Shown: positions 1 through 5,182 of the stretch, one piece after another
Numbering within the stretch: position 1 is the stretch's first letter
Layout of the letters: every line of letters begins with the position of its first letter
NCBI GenBank assembly: GCA_020216965.1
Contig: JAIWOJ010000201.1
Span: 1 to 5,182, forward strand
DNA: 5,182 nucleotides
Source: Prosthecobacter sp.
Lineage (GTDB): Bacteria; Verrucomicrobiota; Verrucomicrobiia; Verrucomicrobiales; Verrucomicrobiaceae
Reading direction: 5' to 3'
Notes under the pieces: generated by a model
Databases searched by the model: none
The model's input: only the letters and a program-made list of their open reading frames with translations
Told to the model about the DNA's origin: nothing
Program-made: the position numbers and the translations under genes

Positions 1-327
1 CAAATCAGCCCGCAGGAGCTGGCAGCACGAATGACCGAAGACCCGACCGTAAAGGTGCTAGACGCCCGCACCCGCGAGGAGCATGAGGCCGTGAAGATCC
101 CTGGCTCTGAACTGGTGACCCAAGAGCTCGTTCAGACGGCCTTTAACACCTGGCCGAAAGACACCCCCATCATCCTTTACGACCACACTGGCGTGCGCAG
201 CATGGATGTGGCCGCCTATTTCCTCGGCCACGGCTTTATCCATACCAAGTGTCTCGCAGGTGGCATCGATGCCTACAGCCGTGAGGTGGATCCCAGCCTG
301 CCTCGGTATCGGGTAGAGCTTGGCTGA
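1..327 (+). CDS. Rhodanese-like domain protein, 5' partial, catalytic Cys replaced by Asp
   Basis: The frame is open from base 1. The codons before the first ATG (base 31) read ISPQELAARM, which resembles the first strand and helix of a rhodanese domain, so the gene very probably begins left of the window and the ATG is internal. Visible rhodanese features, counted from that ATG: VLDARTREEHE (9-19) with the IPGS turn (24-27), the active-site loop YDHTGVRS (50-57), YFLGHGF (63-69) and GGIDAYSREVDPSLPRY (77-93). In active sulfurtransferases the loop begins with Cys, which carries the persulfide; here Asp51 (bases 181-183) takes that place. The only other Cys is Cys74, outside the loop. Thiosulfate sulfurtransferase activity is therefore doubtful, and a binding or regulatory role is possible. 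The GGIDAxS-VDPSxPRY tail recalls rhodanese domains fused to monothiol glutaredoxins in other bacteria (from memory, unverified). The stop lies 28 bases before radC. The domain call is secure; the function is not. Confidence 0.85.
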   Translation, partial: QISPQELAARMTEDPTVKVLDARTREEHEAVKIPGSELVTQELVQTAFNTWPKDTPIILYDHTGVRSMDVAAYFLGHGFIHTKCLAGGIDAYSREVDPSLPRYRVELG

Positions 328-355
328 AGCTAGAAGCACTCGCCCGCTTGCCGCC

Positions 356-1051
356 ATGTCTCGCATCCATGACATGCCTGAAGACGACCGCCCGCGTGAG
401 CGGCTGCTGCGGCTGGGCGCGGGCGCGCTCTCGGATGCGGAACTGCTCGCCATTTTCATCAACACCGGGGTGAAGGGGGAGAACGCGCTGCAGGTGGCCC
501 AGCGGCTCCTGCGGGAGCAAGGATCGCTGCGGAATCTTTCGCGGATCGAGGCTGGCGAGCTGGCCCACATGCGCGCGCTCGGCCCCGCCAAGGCGGCCCA
601 CCTGGCCGCGGCCTTTGAGCTTGGGCGCCGGGCAGAGCAGGCGGCCTTCAAGGAGACGCCACTGGAAAACGCAGAGCAGGTTTACCGCTTTATCGGGGCG
701 GAGCTACAGTCGCTGAGCCACGAGTCCGTGCGCATCATTTTACTGAACCAGCGGCTGTGCCTGATGCGGCAGGACGAGCTTTTCCGCGGCACGGTGAATG
801 AGACCAGCGCCCACCCGCGTGAGATCGTGAAAAAGGTGCTCGCCCACCACGCGCCCGCCTTTGTCCTCGTTCATAACCATCCTTCGGGGAATCCAGAGCC
901 GAGTGATGCCGACCGGCGGCTCACGCGCAGGGTGAAGGACGCCGCCGACCTCATGGGGCTGACCTTTGTGGACCATGTGATCATCGGCTGCCCTGCCGAG
1001 GGGCGTGTGCGGCCTTATTTCAGCTTCCGCGACCACGGGCTACTTCGGTAG
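356..1051 (+). CDS. radC: RadC family JAMM-domain protein (UPF0758)
   Basis: Translation gives 231 residues, close to the usual RadC length of about 220-230. The start is typical of the family: [18 protein letters not shown]. The N-terminal part has the conserved [14 protein letters not shown] (26-39) and a helix-hairpin-helix-like stretch, [21 protein letters not shown] (about 72-92). The C-terminal JAMM domain has an intact HxHx7Sx2D motif (His173, His175, Ser183, Asp186), preceded by [14 protein letters not shown] (146-159) and followed by DHVIIGCP. These residues would bind a zinc ion as in JAMM metalloproteases. Family members were named for a supposed DNA-repair role in E. coli that was later disputed, and the real substrate is unknown. 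ATG 356 is chosen because homology starts there. An in-frame TTG at 320 would add 12 residues and overlap the rhodanese stop, but the added residues look unlike RadC. A short insertion (PAEGRVRP, about 213-220) precedes the terminal YFSF strand. No Shine-Dalgarno site is visible. Confidence 0.95.
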   Translation: MSRIHDMPEDDRPRERLLRLGAGALSDAELLAIFINTGVKGENALQVAQRLLREQGSLRNLSRIEAGELAHMRALGPAKAAHLAAAFELGRRAEQAAFKETPLENAEQVYRFIGAELQSLSHESVRIILLNQRLCLMRQDELFRGTVNETSAHPREIVKKVLAHHAPAFVLVHNHPSGNPEPSDADRRLTRRVKDAADLMGLTFVDHVIIGCPAEGRVRPYFSFRDHGLLR

Positions 1052-1103
1052 CGTCTTGCAAAGGCACCGGCCCGCGCCACAAGGTGCATCACCACCGCAG
1101 GCC

Positions 1104-1673
1104 ATGCTCCTCATCATCGACAATTACGACTCCTTCACCTACAACCTCGTCCAGTACTTTGGCGAGATGGGCGCGCAGATGGAGATTCACCGCAACGACC
1201 AGATCACCCTGGAGGAGATCGCCCGGAAAAAACCCGACCACATCTGCATCTCCCCCGGCCCCTGCACGCCCAAGGAGGCAGGGATCAGTTGCGCAGTGAT
1301 TGAGAAATTCGGCCAGAGCACGCCCATCCTCGGCGTGTGCCTGGGCCACCAGAGCATCGGCCATGTGTTCGGCGGCGATGTTGTGCGTGCTGCCCGCCTC
1401 ATGCACGGCAAGGTCTCCAAAATTCGCCACCAGGGAAAGTCCGTCTTTAAGGACATGCCTCAGCCCTTCACGGCCACGCGCTACCACTCCTTACTCGTGC
1501 AGCGTGATACCCTGCCAGACTGCCTGGAAATCACCGCCGTATGCGATGATGACGAGTCTGAGATCATGGGCCTCCGGCATAAAGAGCTGCCCATCCATGG
1601 CGTGCAATTTCACCCCGAGTCGATCCTCACCCAGGAAGGAAAAAAGCTGCTAAAAAACTTCCTGGAGATGTGA
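1104..1673 (+). CDS. trpG: Anthranilate/aminodeoxychorismate synthase component II (glutamine amidotransferase)
   Basis: This is a 189-residue class I glutamine amidotransferase, the normal size for stand-alone TrpG/PabA. It would hydrolyse glutamine and pass ammonia to a TrpE or PabB partner, which makes anthranilate (tryptophan) or 4-amino-4-deoxychorismate (folate) from chorismate in the cytoplasm. Visible hallmarks: the N-terminal strand [19 protein letters not shown], the oxyanion-loop segment [12 protein letters not shown] (49-60), the nucleophile elbow [10 protein letters not shown] with Cys79, RYHSL (126-130), and [10 protein letters not shown] with His170 and Glu172 completing the Cys-His-Glu triad. 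The frame stays open upstream to an ATG at 1005 inside radC, but that extension is not family-like. ATG 1104 sits exactly before the conserved [10 protein letters not shown]. No trpE, pabB, trpD or pabC gene is in the window, so sequence and context cannot separate TrpG from PabA; one protein serving both pathways is common. The gene lies 52 bases after radC and 60 before ispG. Confidence 0.93.
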   Translation: MLLIIDNYDSFTYNLVQYFGEMGAQMEIHRNDQITLEEIARKKPDHICISPGPCTPKEAGISCAVIEKFGQSTPILGVCLGHQSIGHVFGGDVVRAARLMHGKVSKIRHQGKSVFKDMPQPFTATRYHSLLVQRDTLPDCLEITAVCDDDESEIMGLRHKELPIHGVQFHPESILTQEGKKLLKNFLEM

Positions 1674-1733
1674 TCCCGGCCATGGGCTGGCAGTTGCACC
1701 ACGCCTTGGTCCGCGTTTCATGGATGACCGCCG

Positions 1734-3539
1734 ATGACCTCCAGCCAAGCCCTCCGCTACTGCCCCGATCTTTTCCACTACCAGCGCCGCGAGACCCGCG
1801 TCTGCCAGGTGGGGCATGTCGGCATCGGGGGGAGCAATCCCATCCGGGTGCAGTCCATGCTCACCAGCGATACACGCGATGCTGCCGCCTGTGTGAAGGA
1901 GGCGCTGGAGCTGGCCGCCGTCGGCTGTGAGATTGTGCGCGTCACCGCGCAGACCCGCGTGATCGCAGAGAACCTCCAGCACATCCGCGATGGCATCCGC
2001 GCCGCTGGATGCGATGTGCCTCTGGTGGCAGACATCCACTTCAAGCCGGACGCCGCCATGGAGGCGGTGAAATGGGTGGAAAAAGTGCGGGTGAATCCTG
2101 GCAACTACGCGGATAAAAAGAAGTTCGCCGTCAAGGAATACACTGATGAGGAATACGCCGAGGAGGTGGCCTACATGGAGGCGCAGTTCGTGCCCCTAGT
2201 GCAGGAGTGCAAGCGCCTGGGCCGCGCCATGCGTATCGGCACCAACCACGGCTCTCTGAGCGACCGCATCATGAACCGCTGGGGCGATACACCCAACGGC
2301 ATGGTGGAGAGCGCGCTGGAGTTTGCCCGCATCGCCAGAGCGCATGATTTTCACAACTTCATCTTCTCCATGAAGGCCAGCAATCCCAAGGTGATGATCG
2401 AGGCCTACCGGCTGCTGGTGGCCCGGCTCAACGAACTGGGGGGCGACTGGAACTACCCGCTGCACCTGGGTGTCACGGAGGCCGGAGATGGCGAGGATGG
2501 CCGCATCAAGAGCGCCATCGGCATCGGCTCCCTATTGGCGGATGGCATCGGGGACACCGTGCGCGTTTCCCTCACAGAGGACGCCATCCATGAGATCCCC
2601 GTGGCCCGCGCGCTCGTCGCCTCTGTGCAGGAGCAGATGGCCGCCGTGGCTGGCAGCACGGTCAGCACTGCCCCTGCGGTCTGTTACGATCCCTTCAGCT
2701 ACAGCCGCCGTGCCAGTGAGCGGCTGGTGGTGAGCGGCGTGGAGGTCGGTCAAGGAGCCACCGTTCCCGTCTTCACCTCCCGCGCCAAGTGGGAAGCCGT
2801 CGCGCACAAGATCGACAAGCTCGGCGACTACAAGCCAGAGGTCGTCGTTGAAGACAGCGGTGTGCTTTGCCTAGACCCCCGTGATGATGCGGCTATTCAG
2901 GCCGTGAACGACTCGGCAGAGCCTAGGCTCGTCACGGTGGCAGATGGCACGCCGCTGCATCCCATCCACGCCTTCCGCCTGTTGGCCGCGAAGCTCCAGG
3001 CACGTCATCCCATCCTGCTGAAGGATACCTTGACTCCCGCCATAGGCGTCCAGGAAGCCAGTGCGGAATCTGACTTTGTCTCCAACCTCCTGCGTGCCGC
3101 CACAAACATCGGCTCCCTGCTATGTGATGGCATTGGCGATGCCGTCATCGTCCAGGGCGAAAGCGCACCAGGGCAGAGCCTGCGCATCAGCTACAACATC
3201 CTGCAAGCGGCGGGCGTGCGCATTTTCAAGACCGACTATGTCGCCTGCCCAAGCTGTGGCAGGACGCTTTTCAACCTCCAGCACACCACGCAGAAAATCC
3301 GTGAAGCTACCGGCCATCTCAAGGGCGTGCGCATCGCCGTCATGGGCTGCATTGTCAATGGACCTGGCGAGATGGCCGACGCCGACTTTGGCTACGTTGG
3401 CGGCGCGCCTGGGAAGATCAACCTCTACGTCGGCAAGACCGCCGTGAAGTTTAACATCCCAGAAGAGGAGGCGGTGGAACGTCTCGTGGACTTAATCAAA
3501 GAGCACAACCGTTGGTTTGATGCCCCAGCGGCGGTGTAA
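1734..3539 (+). CDS. ispG: 4-hydroxy-3-methylbut-2-en-1-yl diphosphate synthase, long three-domain form
   Basis: IspG (GcpE) reduces 2-C-methyl-D-erythritol 2,4-cyclodiphosphate to HMBPP, the penultimate step of the MEP isoprenoid pathway, using a [4Fe-4S] cluster. The N-terminal TIM barrel (about 20-300) shows VGIGGSNPIRVQSMLTSDTR, ADIHF, KVRVNPGNYADKK, RIGTNHGSLSDRI, HLGVTEAGDGEDGRIKSAIG and GSLLADGIGDTVRVSLTED. The C-terminal cluster domain (about 500-601) has CPSC (Cys505, Cys508), then MGCIVNGPGEMADADFGYVGG with Cys539 and Glu546, all three cluster cysteines plus the glutamate. At 601 residues it is far longer than the roughly 370-400-residue E. coli type. The extra 200 or so residues between the two domains (about 300-495) correspond to the A* domain known from plant, apicomplexan and Chlamydia enzymes. 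The tail GKTAVKFNIPEEEA...LIKEHNRWFDAP resembles plant HDS. ATG 1734 is the only plausible nearby start; ATGs at 1720 and 1724 are out of frame. There is no clear ribosome binding site. Confidence 0.97.
   Translation: MTSSQALRYCPDLFHYQRRETRVCQVGHVGIGGSNPIRVQSMLTSDTRDAAACVKEALELAAVGCEIVRVTAQTRVIAENLQHIRDGIRAAGCDVPLVADIHFKPDAAMEAVKWVEKVRVNPGNYADKKKFAVKEYTDEEYAEEVAYMEAQFVPLVQECKRLGRAMRIGTNHGSLSDRIMNRWGDTPNGMVESALEFARIARAHDFHNFIFSMKASNPKVMIEAYRLLVARLNELGGDWNYPLHLGVTEAGDGEDGRIKSAIGIGSLLADGIGDTVRVSLTEDAIHEIPVARALVASVQEQMAAVAGSTVSTAPAVCYDPFSYSRRASERLVVSGVEVGQGATVPVFTSRAKWEAVAHKIDKLGDYKPEVVVEDSGVLCLDPRDDAAIQAVNDSAEPRLVTVADGTPLHPIHAFRLLAAKLQARHPILLKDTLTPAIGVQEASAESDFVSNLLRAATNIGSLLCDGIGDAVIVQGESAPGQSLRISYNILQAAGVRIFKTDYVACPSCGRTLFNLQHTTQKIREATGHLKGVRIAVMGCIVNGPGEMADADFGYVGGAPGKINLYVGKTAVKFNIPEEEAVERLVDLIKEHNRWFDAPAAV
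2523..2567 (+). repeat. Internal IspG motif, copy 1 (end of TIM barrel)
   Basis: Residues 264-278 of IspG, IGSLLADGIGDTVRV. They match 12 of 15 residues in a second copy 195 residues downstream. In short IspG enzymes this motif occurs once, at the end of the TIM barrel. The first 11 bases are identical in the two copies. Confidence 0.8.
3108..3152 (+). repeat. Internal IspG motif, copy 2 (end of A* insert domain)
   Basis: Residues 459-473 of IspG, IGSLLCDGIGDAVIV. This copy precedes the cluster CPSC motif by about the same distance (some 36 residues from the end of GIGD) as the single copy does in short IspG proteins. That fits the A* insert being a degenerate second TIM barrel. The match is in protein more than DNA, because third codon positions have diverged, so it is an old duplication or convergence and not a recent repeat. 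Confidence 0.75.
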
Positions 3540-3588
3540 GGCCGCCCTTGACTCTAGCGCTGCCCGTCATCCATTCCTGAGCATTCTC

Positions 3589-3645
3589 ATGAAGACTTGT
3601 CACTGCCTTCTCGCAGCCGCCATTATGCTCATCCTGGCTGCCTGC
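3589..3645 (+). other. Lipoprotein signal peptide with LAAC lipobox
   Basis: Residues 1-19 of the lipoprotein: n-region MKTCHC, hydrophobic core LLAAAIMLI, lipobox LAAC. Signal peptidase II would cleave before Cys19. Two further Cys residues (4 and 6) lie in the n-region, which is unusual, but they would be removed with the signal. Confidence 0.85.
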
Positions 3646-4209
3646 ACTACCACTAGCCAGGTCAGCCTAGATTACATCTCAGGTCCTGGGCATGTGCGTC
3701 CAGGCGCGGCAGAATTTGCCACGCAGGCTTTCATCGACCGCAGAGACGTTGCCAGCCATCATTTAGGCACGGTGCGCACCCAAGTGGGCACGCCTTTGGA
3801 GCATGTGCAGACGCGCATACCTGTCGCGGATGTCGTCACCAATGCCTTTGGCTACGGCCTGGAGGCCCGTGGGATGCTGGCATCCCGATCAGGCGCGCGC
3901 TACATCATCACAGGGGAGGTGCTGGACATGCACTGCAAGCTCCTCGTGCATCCCTATGGCTATGCCAAAATCCGCGTCGCCGTGCTGGAGGCGGCCACGG
4001 GGCGTGTGCTGCACACTGCTGAGTATGAAGGCGAACGCCAGAGCCGTGCGTATGTGCCGGGGAGTGGCTCGCCCGTGCCGATGCTCACCAATCTAGCCTC
4101 CGGTGCACTTCAGGACGCGGTGGACCGTGCGCTAGATGATCCCCGGATGCGCTCCAGGATCGGCAGCCGCTCTGACGATAGCGCAGGCTGGCAGCCCGGT
4201 ATGATCTGA
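3589..4209 (+). CDS. Putative lipoprotein, YajG-like
   Basis: Translation from ATG 3589 gives 206 residues. The N-terminus is a lipoprotein signal peptide: a short polar start with Lys2, a hydrophobic stretch (7-18) and the lipobox LAAC, with Cys19 (bases 3643-3645) as the lipidated residue. Thr follows at +2, which under the E. coli Lol rule would favour the outer membrane. The open frame extends back to ATG 3517 inside ispG, but that start would bury the signal peptide, so 3589 is preferred. The mature part shows AFIDRRDVASHHLGTV (47-62), VVTNAFGYGLEARGML (82-97), ARYIITGEVLDM (103-114), YAKIRVAVLEAATGRVLH (125-132 included) and SGALQDAVDRALDDPRMRS (about 171-189). This order, a 'D-R-..LG' segment, a helix ending in ARG, a 'Y-I-GEV' strand, strands with a turn at TGRV, then a C-terminal amphipathic helix, recalls the YajG (Lipoprotein_16) pattern. 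That family link is inference. No catalytic motif is seen, and the role is unknown. Confidence 0.85.
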   Translation: MKTCHCLLAAAIMLILAACTTTSQVSLDYISGPGHVRPGAAEFATQAFIDRRDVASHHLGTVRTQVGTPLEHVQTRIPVADVVTNAFGYGLEARGMLASRSGARYIITGEVLDMHCKLLVHPYGYAKIRVAVLEAATGRVLHTAEYEGERQSRAYVPGSGSPVPMLTNLASGALQDAVDRALDDPRMRSRIGSRSDDSAGWQPGMI

Positions 4210-4220
4210 CCCATTTTTTT

Positions 4221-4976
4221 ATGAGCACTCATCTACGACTTCAAGGTCGCTGCGGTATCGTGACTGGCGGTGCGCGCGGCATCGGACTTGCCATTAGCAC
4301 CAGGCTGCTCCAGGACGGTGCCTCTGTTTGTCTGTGGGATCTGGATGAAAATGCACTCAACGAGGCGGCAGCGCAGCTAGCCCCGCTGGGCAGGGTGGTC
4401 ACGGCCAAGGTGGACGTGACAGATGCAAGCGCTGTGGAATCAGGCGTGCGTCGAACCCTGGATACCTTGGGCAAGATCGACCTATTGGTGAACAACGCAG
4501 GCATCGCGGGAGCCAACGCCAAACTCTGGGAGACCACGCCGGAGGAGTGGCGGCGGGTGGTTGAGATCAACCTCAATGGCCCCTTTCTCTGCTGCCGCGC
4601 TGTCGTCCCGCACATGCTACAAAACGGCTACGGGCGCATCGTCAACATCGCCTCCATCGCGGGCAAGGAGGGGAATCCCAATGCTGCCCACTACAGCGCC
4701 TCCAAAGCAGGTGTCATCGGCCTGACCAAGTCCTTAGGCAAGGAGTTGGCTACCAGTGGCATCCTGGTGAACTGCATCACACCTGCCGTCATTGAGACGG
4801 ATATTCTCAAACAGATCACCCAGCAGCATGTGGACTACATGCTCTCCAAGATTCCCATGGGCCGGTTTGGCCGCAAAGAGGAGGCAGCCGCTCTGGTCGC
4901 CTGGCTGTGCTCAGAGGATTGCTCCTTCACCACAGGGTCGGTCTTTGACCTCTCTGGAGGACGGGCCACCTATTGA
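4221..4976 (+). CDS. Short-chain dehydrogenase/reductase (SDR), FabG-like classical type
   Basis: This is a 251-residue classical SDR, full length for the family, with a complete active site. The Rossmann glycine motif is TGGARGIG (15-22), DVTD is at 65-68, NNAG is at 91-94, and the catalytic residues are Asn117, Ser145, Tyr158 and Lys162 (YSASK). Asp40, at the end of the second strand (LWDLD), is an acidic residue that in classical SDRs usually favours NAD(H) over NADP(H). A FabG role (3-oxoacyl-ACP reductase, NADPH-dependent) is therefore less likely than a catabolic alcohol or sugar-acid dehydrogenase. The C-terminus FTTGSVFDLSGGRATY differs from the usual FabG ending (…VNGGMYM-like). It recalls dehydrogenases of 2-keto-3-deoxy sugar acids or L-sugars, but this is a weak recollection and the substrate is unassigned. 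The start lies 11 bases after the lipoprotein stop, so translation may be coupled or the two co-transcribed. A run of seven T (4214-4220) directly precedes the ATG and there is no Shine-Dalgarno site. Confidence 0.93.
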   Translation: MSTHLRLQGRCGIVTGGARGIGLAISTRLLQDGASVCLWDLDENALNEAAAQLAPLGRVVTAKVDVTDASAVESGVRRTLDTLGKIDLLVNNAGIAGANAKLWETTPEEWRRVVEINLNGPFLCCRAVVPHMLQNGYGRIVNIASIAGKEGNPNAAHYSASKAGVIGLTKSLGKELATSGILVNCITPAVIETDILKQITQQHVDYMLSKIPMGRFGRKEEAAALVAWLCSEDCSFTTGSVFDLSGGRATY

Positions 4977-5012
4977 GGAAAAAGCTGGACTCAGTTGGGG
5001 CAATCGCCCAGA

Positions 5013-5182
5013 TCAGCCACCCAAGGTGCTGAGGTATTTGATCAAGTGTGCCAACTGCTGCTCATTCATCCCGGCGGTTAGCCCATCAGGCATGAGAGAG
5101 CCTCCACTTTGGATTTTGGCAGTATCTCTTTTCGGGATGGACTTCACGCTGCCGGTGAGGTCGCGAATGCTGATGGTATCGG
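5013..5182 (-). CDS. C-terminal end of PVC-type heme-binding (cytochrome c) domain protein, partial
   Basis: On the minus strand the right edge reads 55 codons without a stop, ending at TGA (5015-5013). The peptide includes ISIRDLTGSV, GGSLMPDGLTAGMNEQQL and LIKYLSTLGG. This matches the C-terminal pattern of the putative heme-binding domain common in Planctomycetes and Verrucomicrobia (TIGR02603 type): a '..DLTG..' strand, then SLMPxGL with a Met likely to be the axial heme ligand, then a short helix ending in YL-L. The CxxCH heme-attachment motif, if present, would lie in the part outside the window. Such proteins are often large and exported, with PQQ-dependent glucose-dehydrogenase-like or HEAT-repeat domains; none of that can be seen here. 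The gene converges on the SDR gene with 36 bases between the two stops. Confidence 0.7.
   Translation of the reverse strand, partial: DTISIRDLTGSVKSIPKRDTAKIQSGGSLMPDGLTAGMNEQQLAHLIKYLSTLGG

Noticed and set aside
58..651. Antisense open frame of 197 codons over the rhodanese and radC genes
   Set aside because: It lies opposite two genes with strong family motifs; its translation is Arg/Ser/Ala-rich low-complexity text with no recognisable domain, as expected from G+C-rich antisense frames.
1005..1103. Upstream extension of trpG to the ATG at 1005
   Set aside because: The 33 added residues overlap the end of radC and are unlike any amidotransferase; conserved sequence begins at ATG 1104.
1674..1733. 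Gap between trpG and ispG inspected for an operator or riboswitch
   Set aside because: Sixty bases with only a small CCATGG palindrome and no stable stem or recognisable leader; nothing supportable.
3548..3587. Possible promoter before the lipoprotein (TTGACT at 3548-3553)
   Set aside because: The -35-like hexamer is good, but no -10-like hexamer lies 16-18 bases downstream; the nearest weak match (CATTCT, 3582) is 28 bases away.
3517..3588. Upstream extension of the lipoprotein to the ATG at 3517
   Set aside because: It overlaps the end of ispG and would put a basic 24-residue segment ahead of a well-formed lipoprotein signal peptide.
4995..5010. Possible terminator hairpin between the convergent SDR and heme-protein genes
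   Set aside because: Only a 4-bp stem (GGGC/GCCC around AATC) can be drawn, with no flanking T run on either strand; too weak to call.
1..5182. A new defence, mobile or biosynthetic system
   Set aside because: All genes belong to or resemble common families. RadC can occur near mobile elements, but here the neighbours are core metabolic genes and no integrase, transposase, repeat or attachment site is visible.

Overview
The window is about 60% G+C and almost entirely coding. It carries six genes on the + strand with short gaps (28, 52, 60, 49 and 11 bases). The end of a seventh gene points back at them from the right edge. The best guess for the host is a member of the Verrucomicrobia (PVC superphylum). 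Three things point there: a long, plant/Chlamydia-type IspG; the C-terminal tail of a cytochrome-like heme-binding protein of a kind abundant in Planctomycetes and Verrucomicrobia; and no recognisable Shine-Dalgarno sequence before the starts. This placement is inferred from gene character, not from a database match.

Layout from left to right: (1) 1-327, the 3' part of a rhodanese-domain protein in which Asp replaces the usual catalytic Cys. (2) 356-1051, radC, a JAMM-domain protein with all motif residues intact. (3) 1104-1673, a class I glutamine amidotransferase, the small subunit of anthranilate or aminodeoxychorismate synthase (trpG/pabA), with no large-subunit gene beside it. (4) 1734-3539, ispG in the 601-residue three-domain form. 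(5) 3589-4209, a small lipoprotein resembling the YajG family in general pattern. (6) 4221-4976, a classical short-chain dehydrogenase, probably NAD-dependent. (7) 5013-5182 on the minus strand, the C-terminal 55 residues of a PVC-type heme-binding/cytochrome c domain protein.

The tight same-strand packing is compatible with co-transcription of genes 1-6. Their functions (sulfur transfer, a DNA-associated JAMM protein, chorismate metabolism, isoprenoid synthesis, envelope lipoprotein, oxidoreductase) do not form one pathway, so this reads as an ordinary housekeeping neighbourhood. I saw no RNA gene, CRISPR array, insertion sequence, convincing promoter or convincing intrinsic terminator. I found no evidence of a new multi-gene system. 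The most notable points are the Cys-to-Asp rhodanese, the internal duplicated motif that marks the extra domain of IspG, and the lack of Shine-Dalgarno sites.
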